Shown one piece after another: positions 19,341 through 31,057 of a DNA stretch of 64,000 nucleotides. The stretch spans positions 2,170,001 through 2,234,000 of the forward strand of contig MSED01000013.1 in the NCBI GenBank assembly GCA_002099365.1. Reading direction: 5' to 3'. The DNA is from Phialophora verrucosa (Eukaryota; Ascomycota; Eurotiomycetes; Chaetothyriales; Herpotrichiellaceae). The notes below the pieces were generated by a model. It was not told the DNA's origin. It saw only the letters and a list, made by a program, of their open reading frames with translations, and did no database searches. Within the stretch, counting starts at the first letter, position 1. Each line of letters begins with the position of its first letter. Position numbers and translations under genes: made by a program.

Positions 19341-22165
19341 ATGTCCGACCCAACGGCGACGAAATCCGCACCTTCGCAAAACAAGGCCCTCAAGAAGTCA
19401 GTCTGCTATGTTGTGTTGGGCTGTCTCTCATCTGGCAAACAACATCTGTGCTGGAGCTGACATTGGTCAATGGCTGCAGGTACCAGTGTAATCTCTGCCA
19501 AAAGAGATTCCAACGACGGTAGGTCTTATCCTGGCATCCAAATTTTGTTTGAACTAGCTGACCAAGAGATTTAGAGACGTTCTCGATCGCCATTCCAAGT
19601 TGCATGACACCGCGCGTCCCAACCCAAAATCTCGAAGCACGGCTTGCGTCGCCTGTGTCAGGTGGGCGTTGATGGTGCCATCGGTTTAGGAAACTTCTGA
19701 TTTCCATTCATTGTAGGTCAAAGATCAAATGCTCGGGTGAGAGACCTCGCTGCTGGTCCTGCCGGAAGAGAAACCGATCTTGTGAATACAATACCTCTCA
19801 AAGATCGCCCACCCACCAACCTTCGTCAGCCTCGCAGCCTGTATCAGCGGAGCTTGAACGACCTCAGCCCTCAGACCATGAAGGAGAGGTTCGGAAGAAT
19901 GTATCCATTGGCATGGATCCTGTATCCCAGGCAGAAAGATCACTCAATGCGACAAGTGTCGCCAATTCTTCGATCAATCGTGCCCGCGCCCCCAGCCTGG
20001 CTTCCTCTGATCGCCCATCCCCTTCGGCGCCCCCAGTGATGGACTTCTCAGGAATGTTTGCCAACACAACCTACTTTCGCAATTTCGATGGAAACATGTC
20101 CTGGGTCTTTGACAGCGGCGTAGATGGCGTCTTTCAATCCATCTCGCCTTCGCCACGACCAGTCGCCTCACCCAGCAGTGGGTCAATTGATCTGGACCAA
20201 GTCGAAACGCTACAGAGCTCTCGTATGAATTCTGGCTTGCACAATGGCCATATTGCTGAAGTATCGTCTCCTACGTTACTTCATGAAAGGAGTCGAGATC
20301 GTCTCTGGCCCACGGAAAACCACGCCACATTTGCCCCGAGCTTTGTCCTGCCATCGATCAATCTACCGCATGGCAGCAATGGCTCGGACATGGGCACCTT
20401 CTTCTCTCTTGCCATGCTGACAGACGAGACCGCAGCTGAGATGGAAGACGACCTCCGCACCCCCCTTGAGCGCGTTCCATGGCGAGAGATGTCGCTGGCG
20501 AATTTCCCCTCAAAGGAGAAACTGGACCACTGCATCGATTTGTACTTTAGACATTTCGACTGTGTGAGTTCTCCAAAAGTTCTGATCTCTTATGAAGGGG
20601 CCGCTCATTTTAGTTCAAGATCCTCCCTATCCTGCACAGGCCCACATTTAACCCAGGCGAAGCTCCTCTGGTTACTTTGGCGGTTGCGAGCATAGGGGCA
20701 AATTACACAATGTTCGATGGAGCACATGGCTTTGCTACTGCCCTGTCCGAGCTGATCCGTCGACACATCACGTTTATGGTCTGGTCATTCATGTCCCGAA
20801 CCGCGTCGTCTATATGCTGACCATGTTGGACCAGGTTGAATATGACCATCATTTCATTCAAACTGCACCTTACATGATTGCACAACTGCTCCAAAGCGTG
20901 CAAGGATATTGCTGTGGAAGTCGACGCATGTTTGAGCTTGGAGCGGCGTCGCGAAGCTTTCTCGTCAATAATGCCAAGAACGGGGGACTGTTCATGTATG
21001 AGCCCGCTCCAATGTCCGAACATGAGTCTTTGGAGGAACAATGGCATAATTGGACTCGCCGAGAGTCAAGATGTCGTCTTGGATGGGCAATATACGTCAG
21101 TAACCGGCTTCGATCCAATGGGCTTTCTTTCCTGGAAACTAGACTGACCCCTTCCGACAGGATTTTGACTCGACAGTGAGCTACCTAGACAACAGCCGTC
21201 CGCACCTACGTATTGGGGACCTGAACTTGGAAATCCCTTCTTCTGTCGAATATTGGAACGCAGATTCTGCCCAAGTTTGGGCATCTCTCCATCATTGGAC
21301 TACCAGATCCCCAGATCCCCTCCGATCGCGGCCTTTACTCCGGTCGCTATTCAATAACCCCAAAGATGTGTTGAACAAGATTGATAGCAGCCATCACCGT
21401 TACTTTATACTTACTGTTCTCCGCCTGATGTGGGATCTGAGAGATGCTAATGGCAGTCCGATGGTGCACCTTTCTGGGCAGTCAAAACAGTTGGCTGAAG
21501 AGCGCAAGAGCTTGAGCCATGTCCTTGACCAATTTTTGTATAACGGGACCAGCCTACTCATGTCAGCGCATATGACCAGGGCAGAGCAAGCCAGGGCGTA
21601 TCGTCAAATTAGTCTGGTTCATATTGCCCACCTCTATGGGGCGGACAACTTCATGGACTGGCTCCTCGTATTTGCACGGCAGGAACCAAACTCAGCAAGT
21701 GCCAAAGATCGTATGGCTCTGTGGGCTACTCAATCCCCCATCCGAGTCCGAGAAATAATATATCACAGCTCACAGGTGTTGAGCATCCTCAGAAAGCACC
21801 AAGCGAATTTCCCTCTCGAGTCCTTCAACGCCTTCCACGCCGGACTGGCCCTTTGGTGCCTCGTCGACAAGCTTCCATCGTGCAGAGAACATCCCCCGAT
21901 GCCCGCCTTTCAGTTGGATCGATTGCCTTCGGGCGAAAAGGATATTCTTGAAGCCAAGGAGTGGATACACAACGGTCGCCAGTGTGTCGTCAGTATCCAC
22001 GGGGTGCCGAATCTTGCCGCCGAAGCTAGCAAAGAGCAAGTTTTGGAGCAGATAGCGATTCTGCTCAGGCGTATGAAATGCTGGGGTATGGCTCAGAAAT
22101 TTCTGAAGACGGTCATGGAGCTTCTGAATACACCCTGTGCGATTCCCGAGCGCAATGCAGAATGA
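19341..22165 (+). CDS. C2H2 plus Zn2Cys6 dual zinc-finger transcription factor
   Basis: Seven exons: 19341-19396, 19480-19518, 19575-19661, 19717-20563, 20614-20778, 20835-21095 and 21161-22165, giving 819 residues. All introns are GT...AG in matching phase. Three introns lie within the DNA-binding region. A C2H2 finger (YQCNLCQKRFQRR...DRHSKLH, C-x2-C-x12-H-x3-H) is followed directly by a Zn2Cys6 cluster (ACVACVRSKIKC...RCWSCRKRNRSC). The C-terminal half is a Fungal_trans-type domain starting at FKILPILHRPTFNPGEAP. This dual-finger architecture is fungus-specific and common for cluster regulators. It sits between the hydrolase and FOX2, on the same strand, and carries a CCGAGG in its own promoter. 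It is the best candidate pathway-specific activator, by inference from position. Confidence 0.85.
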
Positions 22166-23125
22166 AACATCGGACTGCCATCTGCAGCCGACTTCCTTGC
22201 TGCTGACACGTACGACTTCCAACATGGATCGATTCCGCTCTGAACATGAATATGCTTTGTTCATGATGTAACAATGGACGGCTACGTTCACGACAACTTC
22301 TTACCGTGTGTTGACAGTCTGTTCCAACTGGTTTTCATTCTTCAGAATGGATAGAGAGCTAAAGAGAAAGATTCATTCAAGAGTCGAGATAGCTACGTGT
22401 ACGTGTTTCTCACGTAACTGCATCCCCGTCCTTCAGCTGAATACACCCATCCCACGCCTGGTCAGTTGGATACTATTACAGTCAAATGATCAGTTCTGGA
22501 CGTGTAGTGACCTCACAGAGCTGACTCAGGAGGCCGGTCACTGTATTGTGCATCTCTCCACTGAAATCTTTATTGGCCTTGGTCGCTGTGCTCTCTGCCC
22601 TACTCCGTAGACTCCTGGCCTTCAACGTTCATCCCACATGGAGATATTTACTCGTAATTAATTGGCACGTTGTCGAGGTCACAAGGTCTCGGTCAACCCG
22701 CGTGAGAACCTTCCGTGAAGTCACTAATACATCTGCGCTTCCGAAACGAGCCACCAGATTAAAAGGGTGCCGAGGTTGGAGTAAGCACCGGAGTCGGACA
22801 TGGCGGGCTATGCTTCGTGTGTTGAATCGTTACTCTGGCCTCCTGGTACTGACCTCCGATGCAACCCACAGGATACTCGGAGAGATCGAACTTGCGTTTG
22901 CTTCTCTCCTCGGTTCTGAACCCTGGGTTACCATGTCGACGGCATTCCCCTCGTACTACTCGTGCAAGAATACTTCCCAAGTCACGTATGTCGCTCGACT
23001 TCCTCCTTCTATATCGTCGGTCGACCTCATCTACCTTTACAGGTTATTGGAAAGAGCTTGCGTTCTAGGATTCCTCCTTAGCCTTCACGCTGGACTACAG
23101 GGTCGACTCTCAATCAGTACCAGTC
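22166..23125 (+). promoter_or_regulatory. FOX2 upstream region with two CCTCGG-type motifs
   Basis: 960 bp between the regulator stop and the FOX2 start. It contains CCGAGG at 22770-22775 and CCTCGG at 22908-22913, 350 and 213 bp upstream of the ATG. No additional gene is supported; the open frames here are mutually overlapping noise. Confidence 0.5.
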
Positions 23126-26006
23126 ATGGCGCAAGACATTCGTTTCGATGGCCAAACTGTCGTGGTCACTGGCGCTGGCAGTGGGGTTGGAAAAGCGTAT
23201 GCGCTTTTCTTCGCCTCCAGGGGTGCAAACGTTGTTGTCAACGACTTGGGCGGATCCCTTCAAGGCCGTGGTACCGACAACAAGGTGCGTATACCGTTGT
23301 CATCTACTCTTGAATTTCACTCTTCTTGTGGTACAACTTAGCTTACGTTCAACCAGGCTGCTGATAAAGTGGTGGAGGAGATCAGGGCGGCCGGTGGCAA
23401 GGCTGTTGCTGACTATAACAGCGTTGAACACGGCGACAGGGTTATCCAAACTGCGATTGACAACTTTGGCCGCATCGATGTTATCCTGAACAATGCTGGT
23501 ATCCTCCGAGACGTCAGTTTCAAAAACATGAAAGATTCAGACTGGGATTCTGTTATGGCTGTGCACCTCACCGGAGCGTTCAAGACCGCAAGAGCCGCGT
23601 GGCCCTATTTCAGGGAACAAAAGTACGGCAGAATCGTGAATACTACGTCTGCTGCCGGCTTGTTCGGTAGCTTTGGCCAAACGAATTACTCGGCGGCGAA
23701 ATTCGGCCAGGTCGGCCTCACTCAGACTTTAGCCCAAGAAGGCGCAAAGTATAATATTCTTTGCAACGCGATAGCACCTGTGGCTGCAAGCCGTATGACC
23801 GAGACCATCATGACTCCCGAGCTCCTGGCTAGTTTGCGGCCAGACTGGATTGTCCCGCTTGTGGCGGTCCTAGTTCACCCTTCCAATACACAGGAAAACG
23901 GGGCAATCTTCGAGGTTGGTGCAGGCCGAATTGCCAAGTTCCGGTGGGAGCGTTCACGGGGTTTACACCTCAAGCCAGATGAAACATATACTCCTGGTGC
24001 GATTCTAAAGAGGTGGAATGAGGTCGGCGATTTCTCTCACGCGGAACATCCGACGACTATAGCCAATATGGTGGAAAAATTGAAGCTGTCCCAACAACTC
24101 ATCAGCAATGATGTCGGAGATGAGATCAGGTTTGACGGTAAAGTTGCTCTAGTTACGGGAGGTGGTGCTGGGTATGTGTGAAGATGATACCGCCTGTTCT
24201 TCTCTTGTTAACATTCAACAGTATCGGCCGCGTATATTCTCTCGCGCTAGCGAAGCTGGGCGCCTCTGTTGTCGTCAATGACGTTACGGACCCAGAGAAT
24301 GTTGTCAACGAGATCAAAAGCCTGGGCGGTCAAGCCATTGGTAACAAGAGCTCCGTAGAAGACGGAGCAGCCGTGGTTGAGTCGGCAATCCAGGCGTATG
24401 GCCGCCTCGATGTTCTTATCAACAACGCGGGCATCATCAGGGACAGGGCGTTTCATAAAATGAGCGACCAGGAATGGCACGACGTTCTGAACGTTCATTT
24501 ACGCGGGACTTACAGCGTCACGAGAGCGGCATACCCTTATATGGTGACGCAAAAATACGGTCGAATTGTGAATACGACCAGTCCAAGCGGCATATACGGT
24601 AATTTTGGACAAGCAAACTATTCCTCCGCGGTACGTATCCTATGCACCCGTCTCTCCTCTCAAAGTAATGAGTCCAACTAACGTAAGGCTAGAAAGCCGG
24701 TATTATTGGCTTCAGCCGCGCCCTCGCGCTCGAAGGCCGAAAGAATAATATCCTCGTCAACTCAATCGCGCCACACGCCGGGACACAGATGTCCAAGGGC
24801 ATCTATACCGATCAGCTCTTCCAGGCTTTCAAGCCAGAGCTGAATGCTCCCTTGGTCCTTCTCCTCAGCTCTGATAGACTTCCTACCACTACGACGGGCC
24901 TTTTGTTTGAGCTCGGCCCTGGCTGGCAGGCCCAGACAAGGTGGCAGCGATCTGGAGGCTACAACTTCCCCATCGACGTTAAGCTGACACCCGAAGAAAT
25001 TCTCCCCAAATGGGCCACTATTGTTAACTTTGACGACGGCCGCGCTGACAATCCGGCTAATGCTCAAGACGGACTCAAGCTTGTCCTAGCTAATGCTCAG
25101 AACAAGAGCCAACAATCTCCCGAACCCAAGACGAACTACCTTGAAGCAATTGAGAAGGCGAAGAAGGCGCGGCCTCAAGGCACCGAATTTTCCTACGACG
25201 ACCGAGACATCATTCTGTATAATCTCTCTCTTAACGCACACAGGGACCAGCTCTCACTAGTTTTTGAAGGGGACAAGACCTTTCAGGCTCTACCGACTTT
25301 TGGTGTCGTTCCGTTCTTCTTCGCGGTGGAGCCGTTTACGATAAGCAACCTCGTACCAAACTTCACGCCCACAAAGGTTCTCCACGGAGAACAGTACCTG
25401 GAAATCCGCAAATTTCCTATCCCAACAGCAGCAAAGACCAGATCGTACCGTCAACTCATCGAGGTCGTCGACAAGGGTAACGCCTGTACTATTGTCACCG
25501 GTACCGTTACCAAGGACGCAGAAGGCGACGATTTGTTCTACAATGAAGCCACTGTGTTTGCCCGGGGGTCTGGCGGCTTTGGTGGACAGAAGAAGGGCGG
25601 CACTCGAGGTAATGCTACTACCATCTTCTCACCTCCTAGCCGCTCCCCGGACCTTATTGTCGAAGAAAAGACCTCCGAGGACCAAGCTGCTCTCTACCGG
25701 CTAAACGGGGACCGAAATCCTTTGCACTTGGAACCTGAATTTGCCAGAAAGGGCGGATTTCCGCAGCCTATTCTGCACGGCCTTTGCTCCTTTGGCATCA
25801 GTGGCAAGCACATCTTGCAAAACTTTGGCATGTTTAAGAATATCAAGGTCCGCTTTGCGGGCGTGGTTTTCCCAGGTCAGACGCTCGTCACGGAGATGTG
25901 GAAGGAACGCAACATGGTCGTCTTCCAGACACGAGTCAAAGAGACAGGCAAGTTATCCATCACAGGTGGTGGAGCCGAGTTACTGGGCCAGAAGTCAAAT
26001 TTGTAG
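23126..26006 (+). CDS. FOX2: Peroxisomal multifunctional beta-oxidation protein (MFE-2/Fox2)
   Basis: Exons 23126-23284, 23357-24171, 24222-24630 and 24693-26006 encode 898 residues, the canonical Fox2 length. Two tandem short-chain dehydrogenase domains are present. The first has VTGAGSGVGKAYALFFA and NYSAAK. The second has VTGGGAGIGRVYSLALAK and an NYSSAK motif split by the third intron. A C-terminal hot-dog hydratase-2 domain follows (YRLNGDRNPLHLEPEFARKG, with PILHGLCSFG). The enzyme hydrates 2-enoyl-CoA to (3R)-hydroxyacyl-CoA and oxidises it to 3-ketoacyl-CoA, the substrate of thiolase. The C-terminus SNL is a PTS1-like but non-consensus tripeptide. The sequence is fully intact with clean splice sites. 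Its linkage to thiolase and acyl-CoA synthetase genes is unusual, because these are normally scattered in fungal genomes. Confidence 0.93.
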
Positions 26007-26422
26007 TTATTTCAGCTAGATATTGAAAACATCGAGGTTCTGCAGAAGATTGAAAGACGTCGCTTGAATGATGTGCTTCTCTTTCAAACTTTTTCTTACG
26101 TTCACAGGTCTGGCTGTGGCCAAAGTCGACACACTGACTCAGTTACACGCAATCCCGAACCTACTTTTTCTTCTTTTATTATACTCTCTTCTACTCTCAG
26201 ATGGCACTTTACGTATTTGCGTGACATTTAATCCATTTGCTAACTAGTGCGTGTGAGTTGACTGCCCTTGCCACTAACGGCCGACAATTGTATCTACGCG
26301 ATAGATGAACTCACAGCTACATCATACTATGTCGGTTGCATTCGCCCAAAGCTTAACCCAAAAACCTATCTCCACGACAATTGACAGTTGTTCCGCATCG
26401 AGAAGCGATCCGGCAGCCACCC
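26007..26422. other. Convergent intergenic region FOX2/FAT1
   Basis: 416 bp between two converging stops, with a T-rich tract near 26165-26195. It probably holds both 3' untranslated regions; no gene seen. Confidence 0.5.
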
Positions 26423-28448
26423 CTACAGCCTGGTCTGGCCCTTCTCTATTCGATCCCAGGCCATCTGATCTAGGACTTTGTACTTTTTCGCCTCGAGATC
26501 GAGGTAGTACTTTCTCCCTTCACCCTCCTTTTGGAGGACATCGCTCCAATCAATGCTCTTCACGGAGGCCTTTGCATGCTTAAAAGTGGCGCCCACGTCT
26601 GCCAGCTGGTAACCAATCGAGACGAGTCTCGGGATCGCATACCGGGGGACACCTTTGGCCTGGAGCGTCGCGTATAATGTGTCGACGAAGTGGCCTTCGC
26701 GTGCATTGGATCGTCCGTCGTCGCTCGGGTTGAGAATGATGAGGGCGGCACCGGCTTGTCCGTCGTATTTCTCCAATCGTTTTCCGACTACCACAACGTC
26801 GATGACCCCAGGGATCTCGGAGATCAAGGTCCTAATCTCGCCAGCGGACACATTCTCTCCTTTCCACCGATAGGTGTCACCGATGCGGTCGACGAACCTT
26901 ACCCAATTATCTTTCTCCACCACCAGGAGATCTCCGCTTCTTTGCCACAGGTCTCCCTTTTCGAAGACGTCTCTTATCATCTTCTGCTTAGTGGCTTCCT
27001 CGTTGTTGTAGTAGTTGGGGTATAGGGCTAGATTCGTGATCTTCCCGATTGCTTCACCTGGCTCATCGAGCTCTGCCTTGACACAGAATCCTGTGGTCGG
27101 ATCACGAAATGGCTCTTCGGTTTCGTAGTTGAACTTGACGATACACTGGTCTTTGGAAAAGTATCTTCAGTGGAGCAGCCCTGAATAGCCCACTTTACCG
27201 GCTCCACGCCTCCCTTTGAAATGGACATTCAAGTAGGCAACCAATCCCTCGGTGGAGCGGTAGAGCTCTCTCACTTCAGGTACATTGAAGCGTTTTTGAA
27301 ACGCGGTCCAAACCTCTTTCGGTAGACCATTTCCCATGGCCACTATCACTTTGTGATCCCGATCGCTGGGGCTTGGAGGTGTTGTGAGGATGAAGCGCAA
27401 CAACTCGCCGACGTAGAGAATCCGGGTAGCTTGGCACTGACGGGCTTCCGGGAAGAACCCTCTAGCAGAGAACTTGGAAGCTAGACAGAGACATCCACTA
27501 GCCCCTGCCGATGTCACAAGACCCAACATGAATGCAGTGCCGTGGAAGAGAGGCATACAAGAATAGATGCGCAATGGAGACAAGTATCTCTTCGGCTTCG
27601 CGGAGTCATAGATGCTTGGACAGGCACAGTACGTGATGATGAAGTTCTTGAGGCTGCATGCCTTTGGATAGCCCGTCGTTCCCGACGTGTAGATCAATAC
27701 TCCTGCGTCGATGACGGTCTTTGTAGGCAGTTGAGGAAGGGGGTGGGTCTCCGGATCCAAGTATGGAAACTCGCGAATCCGGCTGTCAGCCGGCTCAAAC
27801 GGCCGAAAGGTTCCAGTATTCAGGCTGACGAGCTGGAAATCTCCGTCAAGCGGTTTGATAGCCGCCGCAGCGAACTGTGCGATGTCGGGCGAACAAAGGA
27901 CAACATTTGACTCGGAGATCCGAATACAGTGAGCCAATGGGTCAGCTATCGCATACTGGAACGTCAGCGGCTTTCTCAAACATGTTGCACAAATGCAGTC
28001 AAAACTTGCCTCGCAGTGAGCTGTTGATCAACGCCGGAACAGCACCCAATCTGTTTATTGCATAGATGGAGAACACCATTTCTGGACAATTCGTCATGAA
28101 GACCACAACGTTGTCTCCACATCTGGCTCCTAGCCCGTGGTAAAGACCCACAGCAATACCATCAACATACTGCTTCAGAGAGCCGTAGCTCCAGGTTTGG
28201 CCGCGAAACCATAGAGCATCACGGGCAGGATCGGCCAGTTCCAGCACCCGGTATAGATAAGCCGAATTTTCCCCTAGGATAGAAAGATATCGTTCATAGT
28301 TCTTCGCAGCGGCCTGGGCAGTCCAATAGTCGGTGATATCGCGAGTAAGACCTAGTCTATGGTTCAAATAGTACGTCGAAGCTGCCGCCATGATGCTGGA
28401 AGCAGCAAGTGCGGCAGCCCTTGCTGGTTGGGACACCAAGTCGTCCAT
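26423..28448 (-). pseudogene. FAT1: Very-long-chain acyl-CoA synthetase/fatty acid transporter (Fat1-type), in-frame stop
   Basis: Two exons, 28448-28010 and 27945-26423, joined across a GC-AG intron (donor GCAAGT, branch CTGAC, acceptor GATAG). The full frame is 654 codons, matching the Fat1/FATP family. Adenylation motifs are present: LIYTSGTTGYPKA, ELYRSTEG, then GDLLVVEKDNWVRFVDRIGDTYRWKGEN read in pieces. A membrane-like segment sits at the N-terminus. The C-terminus is QTRL, a plausible PTS1. In exon 2 a TGA (27169-27167) interrupts codon 406, inside the otherwise family-like segment between GAGKVGYSGLLH and RYFSKDQCIVKF. CGA (Arg) to TGA by one C-to-T transition would explain it. A 48-bp intron (27216-27169 region) could remove the stop but would delete conserved residues, so I favour a nonsense mutation. 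The enzyme would activate long or very long acids to CoA esters. Confidence 0.75.
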
Positions 28449-29571
28449 GGCTCAAATGGACGTTTTGGCCACCCCAAAGAGCCTTTCCAGAGACAACCGG
28501 GCGACGATAGCAAAGCCGTCACAAGCTGCTGAGGACCCAATCAACAATTGAACGCGAAAGTGTGACACCCCTGAAGACTTACCGGCTTTTGCTAGCAAGA
28601 TGGCTATGGGACGCAGACGTAAGTAGGACCCAGGTCTCCATTACATAGCAACCCACCCCAAGACGCGGAAAAGAGCAGGAGAATGTATTTCAAGCCACAA
28701 TTTGGTACATAGCCGCGGTACCTGTTCCTCCTCGGAGTACCATGAGCATTGTCTAGGCTGAAACCCCTGAGCGCCCGATCCCCTGAACGTCCAATACGTG
28801 TGCTACTGTGCCCAGGCACTCCCCTCCAGCATTTGAATGAAGATCACCAATTGCCGAGAGGGGCTTTTCCCACGGGGGGGAGGTCAGAACGACCTTTGCG
28901 TGCGGCAGAGAGCATAGGATATTGGGAGCTTCGGATATCGAAGGGAGCCTCGGAAATTGAATGGATTCTGGAACAGGACTGAGGTTTCCGGACAGAGTGC
29001 TGCTCCATGCTGCTGTTGATGCATCAATGGTGAGGGAGGATCCAATTGGACTACGCTGTACATGATTTGACAACTGCTTTACCCATTGAGTTTGCCATAC
29101 GTTTGGCTTTCCACGCCGAGGACCTGGCGGACCTCGGTGTCAGCGGATCAACCTCCCACGCTGCGTCAACTCGCAACGTAACAAAGGACGAGAAGATGAG
29201 TCCACAGCCCAGAATGTCTTCTGGCCATGAAAGAGGGATATTTCTTCTGTGTGGGTAGTAGATAGCATCCCAGCAGAGTGATTGTCGGACTTTCTCGAGC
29301 CGGGGAGAATCTACCAGGACGTCGTCCCCAATCTCGAATTGCTCGTACAACCTTTGGATCTTTGGCTTGTCGTCCGCTGCCCACCATTTAAATCGAATAT
29401 CTCACAGCTGTCTCACTCAAGCGCTCTTATCATATTACTTCAAACACCTTCTCAGCTTTCGGAGGTCCTCATTAGTATCAGTCCATCAACGGAAGACTCT
29501 GATCGGATCGTCTTCCCTTCACCTGCATCGTGCGTCCTTTGTCACGGTCGAATCCCAAGTGAACGAGCAAT
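28449..29571. promoter_or_regulatory. FAT1/NMO divergent promoter with four CCTCGG-type motifs
   Basis: This 1.12-kb divergent intergenic region holds CCTCGG at 28730-28735, 28948-28953 and 29132-29137, and CCGAGG at 29116-29121. About 0.55 sites are expected by chance in this length, counting both orientations. The last two are 10 bp apart. CCTCGG is the known FarA/FarB site controlling peroxisomal and beta-oxidation genes in Aspergillus, so fatty-acid induction of both flanking genes is a reasonable inference. Confidence 0.6.
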
Positions 29572-31057
29572 ATGGCGTCTCCCCAGCAGATCAAAACCAC
29601 AGCCACAGATCTCCTCAAAATCAGTCACCCCGTCTTGCTGGCAGGCATGAACGTGGCGGCTGGTCCCAAGCTGGCAGCTGCAGTCACAAACGCAGGCGGT
29701 CTAGGTGTACTTGGTGGTGTAAGAAGGCAGACGGCCCACCCTGGGCCCAATCCGGCTCTTTTGACATCTTGTTGAGACGTAATTCAGGTCTTATACACCC
29801 CTGAGATGCTCCGCGAGCAGATCGGCGAGCTCAAAAGCCATCTCAAAGACAAGAACGCTCCATTCGGGGTCGACTTGTTGATCCCAATGGTCGGCCAGGG
29901 TGCGAGAAAAACCAAGTGAGAGGCCCTGTCGTGATATATTCAGACCCGGGACAACGCTGATGACTGTTTCTTCCAGTAAAGACTATACTAAGGGCAAATT
30001 GAACGAGCTACTGGACATTATTGTGGAAACTGGAGCAAAGCTTTTTGGTATGGCATTATGTCTGGCGTGGCCTCATTTGTCGCTTACAGATTCGTCTGCA
30101 GTCTGTGCCGTGGGCGTCCCCCCTCCTGAAGCTGTGGAAAAGATGCATAAGAACGGAATCCTTTACATGGTGGGCCTCTGCCTGAGACTTCGAGATTTCA
30201 TGCTGGCGAGATTAACCCCTGATATGCATACAGAACGTGATCGGCCACCCAAAGCACGTAAAGAAGTGTCTGGAGCGTGGAGCAGACTTGATTTGTGCTC
30301 AAGGTGGCGAGGGCGGTGGCCATACGGTGCGTTGAAGCCCCCCTTCCTTTCTGGCTGGCATGAAGAACTCTTCAATAACGTCTGCGGATTCCCGCACTAC
30401 AGGGCGAAATACCGACAAGCGTCCTCCTACCCGCAGTATCACAAATTCTCCGCGAGGCGCCTCCTTCAAGTTTTACTGGCCAGCCTGTCCAGCTCATCGC
30501 CGCCGGAGGCTTGTTCAATGGCCAGTCACTTGCTGCCGCGCTGTCACTCGGCGCGTCTGCCATTTGGGTGGGAACGCGGTTCATCTTGTCCGAAGAGGCC
30601 GGCGCGTCGCACGAACACCAGGAATCTGTAAGAGGCGCCGGTTTCGACGGGTTGATACGCACCGTCATTTTTACCGGTCGTCCGCTGCGGGCTCGAATGA
30701 ATAAGTACATCCGAAATTGGGAGGAGAATCGTTCGCAGGAGATCAAAGATCTCACTAGCAAGGGCATTATTCCTGTATTTGATATCCCTGTCTTCGAGCA
30801 CCGAGTCCAAAAGAGACACGCACTAACCATTGTTTCCCATCCATGTCGATCACGACATGGAGCACGCAGATCTGACCGAAGAGGAAATGGAGCAAACTTG
30901 GCCATTGAGCATGGGTCTCGTGGCTGGTCTGGTCAACGAAAAGAAGCCTGCAAAGGAGATCGTGGACGAATTCGTACAGGGTGCGGTCGCTGTGCTGCGT
31001 GCTACTAATGCTTTGATCGTCCCACAGACGAGGCCCTTGCGGTCCCAGAAATTGTGA
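29572..31057 (+). CDS. Nitronate monooxygenase (2-nitropropane dioxygenase family)
   Basis: Exons 29572-29718, 29788-29915, 29977-30047, 30102-30169, 30234-30326, 30403-30774 and 30863-31057 give about 357 residues. Family motifs are HPVLLAGMNVAAGPKLAAAV, NAGGLGVLGG, NVIGHPKHVKKCLERGADL, AQGGEGGGHTGEIPTSVL and LIAAGGLFNGQSLAAALSLG. These form an FMN-binding TIM barrel that oxidises alkyl nitronates or related compounds. The first six exons are clean. The last intron is doubtful: the canonical choice (30775-30862, GTATTT...GGAG) gives a readable frame. Homology would instead prefer resuming at 30845 (VDHDMEHADLTEEE), where no AG acceptor exists. The C-terminus ends in QKL. A further coding-like tail without start follows at about 31027-31143. 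It is transcribed divergently from FAT1 and its promoter shares four CCTCGG sites. Confidence 0.75.

Noticed and set aside
22546..23313. 255-codon plus-strand frame upstream of and overlapping FOX2
   Set aside because: It overlaps FOX2 exon 1 in another frame and shows no protein family features.
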